Origin: Glandiceps talaboti
Taxonomy: Eukaryota > Hemichordata > Enteropneusta > Spengelidae
Direction of reading: 5' to 3'
NCBI RefSeq assembly: GCF_964340395.1
Contig: NC_135550.1
Location: 23,698,176 to 23,762,175, forward strand
Length of the DNA stretch: 64,000 nt
The notes beneath the pieces were generated by a model that was not told where the DNA came from, did no database searches, and saw only the letters and a list, made by a program, of their open reading frames with translations. The position numbers were made by a program, and so were the translations under genes. Within the stretch, counting starts at the first letter, position 1; every line of letters starts with the position of its first letter. This document shows, one piece after another, positions 10,253-21,900 of this stretch.

Positions 10253-12097
10253 AAATTATTGTTTATATTACTTTATTATATTATTGTCATTGTTTATATT
10301 ACTTTTTCACTTAGAAATGATTCTTTCAGTCAACCAAATTGAATGAGATGATTTAGTACAACGTTTATACACAAAGTGTGGACGTTTAAACAATTTCTTA
10401 CTGAGATCTCATTTTGATGACATTTTCTCTAAAACAAAAGTTTGTTATAAACGTTTGACTATTTTCAAAATTATATTGTTTGACACTCTTTACCGGTAGT
10501 TTTTTTCTTCATTTCCTTTAGTCCTACAATTCCATTCTTGATCTACTGACGTATTGTTATTCCATTCCGGTTCAACTAACTGCGCATCATTTGCGAACGA
10601 TTACACAGCTGCAGATTCCTGTGGAACTCTCTAACTCTAACCTTTTTTGATTGATTTAGATCGTGACTATACACAATTACAATAAAAATCTATTATAATA
10701 AAGCCTGCAATTTACACAGCTTTTAGTTTGTGGTCTTTGAAAACGAAGATAAATGGAGAGTTTACGAGATTGGCACATTTGTCTCACTTCATTTTTAATG
10801 CAAAACTGATTTTTATCATCGCACGTAGACTGTCAGTATCTCGAGGGAACACTAAGATAGTCGACAATCCCATGCTGTGGACGCACGAAGCCATCGCAAA
10901 CAAGCTCAACAAAATGTATAACTTTAATAGTTCTCCCGTGGGATTTAATGTCATATACAATGGTTAGGTTGTCTGTGAAATTACCTTTCCTAGATCTGTC
11001 TGGAATACTGTACCACAACACCGTCAGTATTAATCAATGTTAGGAAAAGAGCAGAATTTACGGAAGGCGATTCGGCGCCGAGGACAAATTATTCGGTCAC
11101 ATTTTTCTTAAACCTTCCAAACGGTTCTCAAAAAAAATTCAAGCCCCCCCCCCCAATATTACAGAAAATTTGATATGTACAATTGATTCATCAGGATAAA
11201 GCTCATATTGAACGCTAACCACCTACTTGGAGATAATTAGCCATAACATATTGATTTTTGGAGAGAAAGACAGCATCTCCGTGATGGGTGCTGTAGGGGA
11301 GAGTGCGGATCATATGATAAGAAATTGTTTTGAAAATAAAGACATGTAGGAGGCCGTTTAAAAGTCAGTTTGAAACCATTCCTATAATTTAAAGCCACAG
11401 AATACTCGAATACGGTCTTTTATAAATCAATTATAATCTAGTGTACGCATTGTCATTGTGTAATGCTGATTAATTAACTGTCAATAACAACAAATGGACA
11501 ACAAAATTGACCAACATAGCGTCATGCACACTTTTGGAACTTCATAAAAGAATGTTTGTGTTTACAGTAGTTTTGGTTTTACAACTTTATGTAAAGTTGA
11601 AAGGAAGCGTGCATGTGGACACATTTTTAGCCCCATTCTCGCAAACCAGAGTTATTGTTTCTACCACTACATTTCTGTGGGAGGCTCGTTAAGAACGTTG
11701 CCGTAAAACAGGCCGTGGTTTGCGACGATGTTTTAGCCCTTATACTAGTATTCAAATGAATATCACCCGAGAGATAGAGGGGTTATGGCTATATTACGAC
11801 ACGTAATGATCCAAAAGCTTTATCGTACACCTCCCAACGTGGTCTCTCGTTGTTGCATAATTATAACTTCACAGTGTGTGACGTGTGCTCTATGGCTAAT
11901 TGCCCTAAATCAGACCACTGAATGGTCCCTAACACCGAATTCTGGATTATTTATCAAAAATGAATCTTAATCAGCCCACAAACTAGCCACTGCATGAAAT
12001 GATCATATAAACAAAAACCAGCAATCCATCCCTGCAATAAATTTTAGTCTATATAGTGACAATTCGAGTATTAAGTTGTCACAGTACTGGAGAATAA
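10253..12097. other. Intergenic DNA, nothing recognised
   Basis: No gene is seen. A C-run lies near 11144. The open frames at 10728, 11507 and 11785 are short and show no family resemblance. Confidence 0.4.
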
Positions 12098-12169
12098 TTG
12101 ACATGTGGACGTTCAGAGTGGCCTGTGGTGGCGCCCTTCAGTATAAGAAATCAGGAAACCCATGCAGGA

Positions 12170-12330
12170 AACCCAGGAACCGCGTCATGGAAACGGCCGA
12201 GCGCTCGCGGGGTGAAGCCCTCAACGGCGAGAGTCTGGGTAACCGAGACTAGAAACGACCGCTGCACACATAGGAGATATGCGTGTGTCAGTTCGAATCC
12301 GATAGATCTTCAAAAGGAAAACACAGAACG
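12170..12330 (+). mobile_element. Possible degenerate tRNA-derived SINE
   Basis: This block is more GC-rich than its surroundings. It contains CAGTTCGAATCCGAT near 12290, which fits the pol III B-box consensus (GGTTCGAANCC) apart from its first base. A weak A-box-like stretch lies upstream (GGCGAGAGTCTGGG near 12225). The T-arm pairing is imperfect and a full cloverleaf cannot be drawn, so it is not a working tRNA. It could also be a chance match. Confidence 0.3.
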
Positions 12331-13016
<686 letters not shown>

Positions 13017-13342
13017 CGCTCCATCTTGAGTTTTGTGAGCAACCATTAAAAATGTTTACTAGTATTTTAAGCTTATTTTTAAAATGGTGTTTTATCAACT
13101 ATACACGTTACTAGCTTGATAAACGTTTACATGTATAATTGTAATTTCTGTTTAAGAGGTGACTGTGCTGGACCTAGCTCTGGATATGCAGAACTTCGGA
13201 CGAAGACGAGTCAGACTCGGAGTTCTCGGAACGCATTTCAGAAGTATGAGAGAAGTATATGGGACACCGCTACCGTCGATATAGTGTGCCTAGCAAGATT
13301 ATACTAGTCAGGCTTATGCACAGGGGGCAGCGAGCATGTAAA

Positions 13343-13438
13343 TGATTGATTGATCGATTGATCGATCGGTTGATTTATTGATTGACTGATTGATTGATTT
13401 ATTATTTGGTTGAATGATTGATCGATTGAATGATCAAT
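13343..13438. repeat. Imperfect (TTGA)n microsatellite
   Basis: Runs of TTGATTGA interrupted by CGAT and TTATT variants. Confidence 0.85.
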
Positions 13439-14795
13439 TTTTGTGGTGCAATATAACTTATTTTGTGTGAGATTTGGATCAATTCACTCATTGAGTTTTA
13501 AAACTATTTCTTTTTCTTTCCCTGGTTACTTTGCTCTCAGCTATATCTCAGACCACTAGCAGTCTGAGGCTGTATGTAATTCTCTCTTTTCTTTATTGAC
13601 TAAATAAAGACGCCTTGTCCATTCTTCGCCTCTTATCTAAATTAAAACTCCTAATCTTATAATTGGCGAGAGATCACTTACATTAACAGTTTGCTTTATC
13701 TCTCATCTGCTGGGAGATTATCACACTGGACAAACATTCAATCATACATACTAGTACTGGTAAGAAAGAGAATTTTTCATAGAGATATATATTACCAAGC
13801 TTCGAAAAGCTAATAAAAGTAAATATAATAACTTTTTAAATACGTTTTCCATGTTATAAAAGTGGGCCTGTAACATAATGGTATAGTGGCATTGATATTG
13901 CATGTATAGTAAAGTTACTGATGTGTTAGAGCACTTTAGGAGGTCATACCTAGTGTACAATAAAAACTTGAATTTGAGTTGTGGTGTCGATACATGTAGT
14001 GTCCGAAATAGGAAGTATATTCATCCCTTCTGACAATATCATACTGAAGAGACTACACCAATTTAGATTAAGTTCTTTTATAAACTATCCAATAGTATGA
14101 AGATTACGATAACAAAACCTTCAAGTTCACTTTTGCCCCAAAGTGCAAGATAAGTGAAGCACTGATTGTGAAACAGCCAAACACTTACATGGCATGTTCT
14201 GTAACTAGTGTGGTAGCTAGGTAATACATGTATTATATGTATAATTTTATGTATAGTTATGTTTGAACCCTTACATGAAGTAATGTTTAAACAATTTATG
14301 AAAGAAACAGAGACAAGAACAAATATATATACCACAGGCTAACGAAACTTTCTGGTCACTGACATGTGAAAATGTTTGTCATGATTTGACAAGTGTCCTG
14401 GTTGGAGAGGTACGAGCAGGTTGAACAGTATACTCGAACTTGTACTTCATTTCCCTGCCAAAACATTTTTTTTTCTAGCAGCAGTGGTCCATCTTTTTTT
14501 CCCATCACCCACTCATATCCGGATTTTTTTTCAAGCAACTCCATTTGGCATCTTTTTTTTCAGTTTCCCGAAATCTTCCAAGCCCCCCCCGCCCCCCCCC
14601 CAAGGATATCAAATGGTCCATCCCTACATATATAGGCCCCAGATCTTGTAAAAGGTAGTCCGATATCGACTCGGGTGTAACTCTGTCTGTTGACTCCCCG
14701 TCTACCGTAGGAGATTTCTTTTTGAAATGGATTCAGCATATTGATGTTGTCCTAGGCCTCCTATTTCCACAGGGAGCCCAGGAACCGTGTTACAA
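13439..14795. other. Intergenic DNA, nothing recognised
   Basis: No gene is seen. C-runs lie near 14584-14600, and the open frames at 14393-14651 are low-complexity. Confidence 0.4.
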
Positions 14796-14798
14796 ACA

Positions 14799-14878
14799 AA
14801 ACAAACAAACAACAAACAAACAAACAAGCAAGCGAGCAATAAACAAACAAACAAACAAACAAACAAACAAACAAACAG
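14799..14878. repeat. (CAAA)n microsatellite
   Basis: Mostly perfect CAAA units with a few CAAG variants. Confidence 0.9.
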
Positions 14879-15090
14879 AACGCATGGGGGTTATAATAAA
14901 CTACATTTGTATATGTTTTAAACTCATCCATACACACGTATGGATGAGTATATAGAAACATAGTATATTTCAATTACCGCATACAGGCCCGTATATACAT
15001 AAACATGTATAATATAGACAGTTAGGCCTAGTTATACATGAGTTTACATGTGTAAAATGATATTTCATTTACCCATGCATATCTGCTATA

Positions 15091-15091
15091 T

Positions 15092-15186
<95 letters not shown>

Positions 15187-15306
15187 TCTATTTTATTTAT
15201 TTATTTATTTATTTGTTTATTTATCTATTTGTTTGTTTGTTTATATGTGTTTGTTTGTTTGTTTGTTTGTTTGTTTGTTAGTTAGTTAGTTTGTTTGTTT
15301 GTTTGT
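15091..15306. repeat. (TTTA)n to (TTTG)n compound microsatellite
   Basis: About 28 TTTA units grade into TTTG units. The predicted Leu-Phe-Ile-Tyr repeat protein here is an artefact. Confidence 0.95.
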
Positions 15307-15770
15307 GACACGGTTCCTTTACTTTACTGAAAACTTTGTTTAATTCCAAATTATCATGACAGGCTACATTTTATTTCTATCAAATAGAATAGAATAAGAT
15401 ATCAGGAATGACTACTCTCAATAACATCATCATGTTTTTTCTCTCTCACGATTCTCATGAAATTTATCTAGGTCATTGAATAGACTGATTTATTGGATTT
15501 ATTACTGATTTTCCCCGACCTACTATCCGGGGGATACACAGCAATGTTAGAATCTCATGCCAAGCATTTCTCGTCTGTCAGTTTAATTGACCGTGGGGTT
15601 ATGATTACCATGAATTAAAGAGCAAAATGTACAAATTATTGTTTCATGAAAATTTTAAAATTAAATTTCAAGAAGCGCAAGCGTACACTAGTAATGCATA
15701 GTGCAGTGGTCACCCGTACCCGTATCCGGTACCCCGGGCAGCGTTAATAGTATCGAATGTGACAACAATC
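15307..15770. other. Region upstream of VPS54
   Basis: No coding feature is seen. The last 100 bases become more GC-rich (CCCGTATCCGGTACCCCGGG near 15716), consistent with the start of the VPS54 promoter. No TATA box is seen. Confidence 0.4.
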
Positions 15771-15778
15771 AAACGAAC

Positions 15779-15789
15779 AAGATGGCGGC
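15779..15789 (+). promoter_or_regulatory. YY1-like site near the VPS54 start
   Basis: AAGATGGCGGC matches the known YY1 consensus (AANATGGCGGC). YY1 sites of this form sit at or just after the transcription start of many TATA-less housekeeping genes. Here it lies about 145 bp before the VPS54 start codon and its ATG opens a short upstream frame. Binding is inferred from the motif only. Confidence 0.5.
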
Positions 15790-15856
15790 GGTCTACGTGG
15801 GGCTCGAAGGAAAGAGAGTGGTACTTGGCGATGAACCGTGTATTAACTTTCAATAA
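15782..15856 (+). CDS. Upstream ORF 1 in the VPS54 leader (24 codons)
   Basis: The ATG inside the YY1-like motif has A at -3 and G at +4 and opens a frame beginning MAAVYVGLEGK that ends at TAA 15854-15856. It is out of frame with VPS54. If transcription starts upstream of it, the strong context would make ribosomes translate it and lower VPS54 output. If transcription starts at or after the YY1-like site it may not be in the mRNA. The peptide has no known relatives that I recognise. Confidence 0.35.
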   Translation: MAAVYVGLEGKRVVLGDEPCINFQ

Positions 15857-15880
15857 GTCTACATTTTAACGAATCGAACT

Positions 15881-15916
15881 ATGGAAGCCAAACGTATTGG
15901 GAGGAAGGATAAATGA
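15881..15916 (+). CDS. Upstream ORF 2 in the VPS54 leader (11 codons)
   Basis: ATG at 15881 opens an 11-codon frame (MEAKRIGRKDK) whose stop TGA (15914-15916) overlaps the first in-frame VPS54 ATG (15913-15915) as ATGA. The strong-context ATG at 15925 follows 8 bases later. Such spacing could allow reinitiation, but this is inference from sequence. Confidence 0.3.
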   Translation: MEAKRIGRKDK

Positions 15917-15924
15917 CAAGTATA

Positions 15925-18900
15925 ATGGCTTCCTCTTTGAGTCCTAAACGGATGCCGTCAAACGCCAGTATAGATGGGTCGAAGAGGAATATCATCAAGT
16001 GGCGGAACTGTGCACTTTGTACAAAGTTGAATTTCAAATCATCGGGTGATTTTTGCAGACATTTGCGAGAATATCATTGCACAAAAGAAGGGGGCTCATA
16101 TGTGTGTCGATACGGTGAGAACGGAGTGTGTCCGACTCTACCCTTGGAAGGAGTGAGCGATAAAGACTATGAAACCCATGTTGCTCGACATCACGCCTGC
16201 CTCACCGAAGGTACAAACCGTTCCAAATGTATATTATCAATACCGCTGTCATGTAGCTGCAGTTTAGTTGTGATGCTTTCCAAAACTCTTTGTCAAACTG
16301 CCGTTTTAGTCGTCAGTATTCTAAAGATTATAGATTTATACTAGCTGAAAATATCAGTAAGACTTTAATGCTACTGTATAGTCTGTAGCATTGGAGGTGA
16401 GACATACTGTGACAGTTTTGACGGTTGTAGCCTGAAGGTACTAAGTTGGTAGTAGACGGTCAGTGCACATAATGTTGAGTCTCTGACTGTTCCTGTTGCT
16501 TTGTTGTCAATCATACGACAACAATCAATCATATCAGCTAGAGGTTTTCTAGTCCTGCTTGCAGATGGAGTAAGTTGGGACTCGATTTCCCCCCCCCCCC
16601 AAGAATTGATAGGCCCAGCAGTAAAATATTTACAATTGATTGACTATCGTCACTCATTTGCATCGCTTTGATCTATGCTTTGACTATCATAGTGTGAATT
16701 GTAAGGTAATGCTAGACTGTCAACAGTCGTCTTGACTTTTTCATAATTTATCTCTAATAGTGACTATTAATACGGGGTAGGACCAACTCGGCCCATTGCC
16801 AACTCGTCCCATCGCCAACTCGGCCCATTCACATGCCAACTCGGCCTATTTACATGCCAACTCGGCCCATTCACATGCCAACTCGGCCCATTTACATGCC
16901 AACTCGGCCCATTTACATGCCAACTCGGCCCACGCACGTCATGACGAAAATGTTTGTGTCATTTAAAGCCAAGGTCTTGAGTCGATGACGTGATAATATT
17001 AAATACTAGTAATATTCATATAATCAGAGAAAAAATCCTTTGCTCCAGGCACCGACATCGGTATACTACTATTACTTGTAAAGACACTATGGATTGACAT
17101 ACTAGTACATATACAATGTAGATTGCATGAATTTACTGAAGAGGTTGAGGAACACAGGACTTATATCGATCAAATGAAACAGGAAAACATCCATCAAACA
17201 AACCGAAACAACATAATTCCAAAATAATCTGACACACTACGCTTGATCGTTTCTCATTCAACATGTAGCTACCCGATACGGGGGTCTGCTATAACAGCCT
17301 ACGCGTGTCGATCGTTGCTAACTTTTAATAGTTCCAACAAACCATGGAAGTAAAAGCGCCTTGTACTTCCATGGACAGGCCAAGTTTCACGAAATACTTT
17401 AATTTCAACAGTCGTCTTCCCAACGATTAATAAAAAAAAGATCAACCCATTTTAGAGTGCATGTCGTGTCGAAGTGGGCGATACGTTAGTAATAAACGCA
17501 ATCGTTTATTTCAAAGTGTTTCGGTTTTGAAGTTACAATCACGTCGAGTTGTACATCTTGACTACTTAGTATTTACGAATTGACGAATAGGGGACAAAAT
17601 ATCTATAGTCAAGTTGGCAGAGAGTGGGCCGAGTTGGCAGAGAGTGGGCCGAGTTGGTGGGCCGAGTTGACAGAGAGTGGGCCGAGTTGGTGGGCCGAGT
17701 TGGCAGACGGTGGGCCGAGTTGGTGGGCCGAGTTGGAAATGGGCCGAGTTGGACGTGCACCATTAATACTATTTTTGGGAATGAAATAGAATTAAAAGAT
17801 GGTGTCCGTACATGTATATTCCACATGACAGGTGTAGAATGTGCACTGTACATTCTGATTATTATATTGAATGTTATAGGTTATCTATGTGCACAATTAA
17901 TAATAAATTAAATATATTTCAGAAGTTTTTTAGGAATATGACAAAATATAATCGGCATCTGAATACAGACTAGGGTTCCTTGCTCAGATGACTAAAATTC
18001 ATGAAATCAGAACTTCTTATGATTTCAAATTTCCCTGCTTATGTATAATACTGTATGACATATCCAATATAAGAGTGTGCACTGGCGTATGCAAACAGGG
18101 ACTTTTGAACTTATAAAAAGTTCCAATTTTGAGAGATTTTTGGTTTTCCAAATGGGAATTATTGTAGTCATAAAGAAGTTCAAATGTCGTAAGTAGATAA
18201 CTTGATTGATTGCTAATATTTGACTGCTGGGCATGTTAATTATTTTGTTATTGGCATACCAGTACAGTTCTGCACACCAGCTTCTGTTTTTTGTACGGCG
18301 GCTTTTTGCAGATTGAGAAGAAAAGGGATATTGCCAGAATAGAGTCCGTACTTACTGTGTCTGCAAGTAGGACTTTAGTGTACACCCTGGAGTAATTTTA
18401 TGTAGAACTTGTGCAATTTCTTCACAGTTTTCTGTTCATTGTGTATTTGACATTGTATCAGATTATTGATCATACAGACATTAGCTATGTACTGTTTTAA
18501 GGAACTGTAGTGTTGAGGACAAGACAAATTATTGAATAACTTGTCCTCAACATCACAGTATTTCAGATAGTGCACATAGCTTAGCAGGTTAATGATACAC
18601 GTAAAGTTGAGTCACAAACGAAGTGACTACTTCTCCTTTTGCTTGATACCGTGCAATACACAGATCAATGTGGTTATCATGAGATGGTGTTATTATAGTT
18701 TGTGATGAGTTTTGGTTTCTAAATCGTATAGCTTGAACAGTGGCAGCTGAGAAGCTATCATGAAACCATAAGCTAGGGAACAGTCTTGCAATATGTAATT
18801 ACTATCCCCCTCCCCCAACCCACTCCTGCCTTCAACTTTTTTTTTTTGCGGGGGAGGGGGGGGGGGGGGCAGGCGATTATCAGCTATAATATGTAGCTAG

Positions 18901-21900
18901 ATTACATAGCAATGGACAACAATCAGCGAAAATTACAGAAATAATTTCACATGCAACATGCAATGGGATTACCCATTAAAAGTGAAGTATCACTGTATTG
19001 TTGTAGATATTAATACAGGCAAAACAACCCAATAACTATGAAACTAATGTATTATCGATCTCTGTTACAGTTTCCAATAGTACATACAGTAGAGAATTAT
19101 CACCAACTGGTCTTCAACCAGCAATTATTACTGACCAAGACAGATGGACGGTTTACCACTCAACACAAAATCTACCAGCAGTACTCAATGATCCAAGGAA
19201 AACAAGAAGAGAAGTTGATTTCTTCACAAAAACATGGGGTGAAGGCTTTGAAAAAGCCGAAGTCTTACCTTCACCTTTTGTACCAGAAATCACAAGAGCT
19301 CATTTTGACAGATATTTCAGAAAGACTGCTACTGTAAGTTACTTTTTTTTGCAACTAATTTTCCCCTGTGGGTGAATTTGATAAGTCACAGTTCCTCAAT
19401 TCAGCTTATCAAGATGACAAATTGAAACTGAAACAGATGGGAATCAAGCAGGACTTGTACACTTTCTGTATTAAAACATGATAATTTTAGGGATACATCA
19501 TGATAATGAAAATGAGAGGAAAAAATTGTATGTATTTTCATAGAATGTGGTGTCATTATACAAAGAATAGCAAATATTCTAGTGACAATAATGTAAGTAA
19601 TATTAGTAATTCTTCTGCAGAACATGGGTACAAAAAGGTGGCCATGGCACACTACATCAGTTTTCATCTTTTCACCAACCAAAAGCAATCAAGCCATTCC
19701 ATTATATTACTCACTAGTACATGTACCTGCTTCAAGCTTACATTCCATTATCTACTGGTACAAGTGTTAGCAATGCAGATGAAAATACAGAATATTTTGT
19801 ACACTAAGGCAGCTTAAGATTAATGTTATTTTTATGCACTTATTTTGACAGAGATTTAGGAAACATGTCAAGTTACAAGAATCGTTAGCTGACAATGGTT
19901 TGAATGAAACAAGATCACCTTTAAACTTGGCGTCTCATCGAGGTATGTATTTTTATAGTCATATTTGTGTGTGTGGGAGTGGGAATGGATGGGAAACTAA
20001 AGGGGTTGCGATTACTTGTCTCTGGACCTAGGTGCTTTAAAAGTATGTACATGTACAGGAGTGTGGGATGGGTGGGTGGGGGGGGGGGTGTAATTGTAAA
20101 TGAAGGATTACTGTAATAGATTATCTTATTTATAATTTGTTTGTTTGTTTTTCTTACAGATAAAAGCAAAGTTGACCTTGAACAAGTTCCAAAGGTTTGT
20201 TATATATATTTATTGTATATTTTAAATCCTGTGTTCTTCCCTGTGATGAGTTTTGATTTGACACTCTTCCTCTCAGAGCTATGTGTTAATCATTTCATTG
20301 TATTGTATTCAAGTCACATATCACAATATTTCACATATATCACATATATCATACCATAGTATTCTCATTTTAAACCTCAATGGAACTGAAGTCCATAAAG
20401 GAATGAGTTCTGTCTGTAACCATGTAACCGTGGCCAGTCATATCTCTAGCATACACAAGCCAATTTCATTCAAACCTGACACAAAGGTGACTTGCTATAG
20501 TGGGCATATGCACCTCCTTTACTTGTGCAACTTTGTCAAATGTGAAGGAAAGGTGGCCACTATTTGATGACTGTTTTAAATGAATTAATTTGTATTCCTT
20601 GATCCTGTGTTTTTGTAAAAAACTTTGGTCTTTCTTTTTGTTTTCAACTCTAGCTTTTTATGAAACCAGACTTTGCATTAGAGAATGCAGAAGTATTTAA
20701 TGCAGTGTTACCTTGGTCACAGTTTGCACAACCTAGAGATGCCAGTCCAATTGCTAGGTCATCATCTAAACTTTTACAAGAAAAGGTGAGTCAAAGCATT
20801 TTAGAATTATTTATGTGGCATATGCTGATCAGATATCAAAAGCTTCTCAATACCTACATGAAGGCTTGTATTTTTGTGAAAATTAGTTGACAGATACACA
20901 GACATTAAATATTGACAAAGTATCTATTCATATGGAATGTTGTTGACCATTAGTATTAGGACATCTTAAAAGACACACACTTGTGACCCCTGCCTCTGTA
21001 GTTTCAGCATTCAAGTTAAAAACAGGACGTACATTGAAGAAATTTCAGGTCAGATTTATAAACATCGGGCATATTATAGGTAGTGTGTGCTACTTGAAAG
21101 TTTTATTTTTAAAGGAATCGTACTATGTTTGTGATGAAATGCTGTATTGTTTTCTATTCATCAGTTGAGTCATTACCTGGATATTGTTGAGGTGCAAATT
21201 GCCAGACAGATTTCACTTCGTTCAGAAGCTTTCTTCAGTGCAATGGCATCCCATGATGAACTCCAAGAACATTTAACAAAGACATGTCGAGCCATCAGAC
21301 AACTCAGGTAATATATTTTGTTATCTGCAAAACACATTTCAAAACCACCACAGAATATTACAAAACTACCAGTATAGTAGGTCTGCAAAACAGTTCAAAT
21401 CCACCACAAATAATGTTACAGAACTAGAGGGTCTGCATAACATTTCAAATCCACCATGAACAATGTTACAGAACTTGATGGTCTGCAAAACATTTCAAAT
21501 CCACCACAAATAATGTTACAGAACTAGAGGGTCTGTAAACATTTCAAATCCACCATGAACAATGTTACAGAACTAGAGGGTCTGTAAAACATATCAAATC
21601 CACCACAAACAATGTTACAGAACTCGACGGTCTGCAAAACATTTCAAATCCAACACAAATAATGTTACAGAACTAGAGGGTCTGTAAACATTTCAAATCC
21701 ACCATGAACAATGTTACAGAACTAGAGGGTCTGTAAAACATATCAAATCCACCACAAACAATGTTACAGAACTCGACGGTCTGCAAAACATTTCAAATCC
21801 AACACAAATAATGTTACAGAACTAGAGGGTCTGTAAACATTTCAAATCCACCATGAACAATGTTACAGAACTAGAGGGTCTGTAAAACATATCAAATCCA

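Noticed and set aside
12285-12305. tRNA gene
   Set aside because: Only a B-box-like stretch is present; no acceptor stem or complete cloverleaf can be paired.
15048-15281. Leu-Phe-Ile-Tyr repeat membrane-like protein
   Set aside because: Translation of (TTTA)n and (TTTG)n.
15913-15915. First in-frame ATG as the VPS54 start
   Set aside because: It has a weak context (T at -3), whereas ATG 15925 has A at -3 and G at +4 and gives a MASS start as in human VPS54.
17566-17911. Open frames rich in GRVGREWAEL and similar
   Set aside because: They are translations of the 21-bp inverted arm repeats of the intron 1 foldback element.
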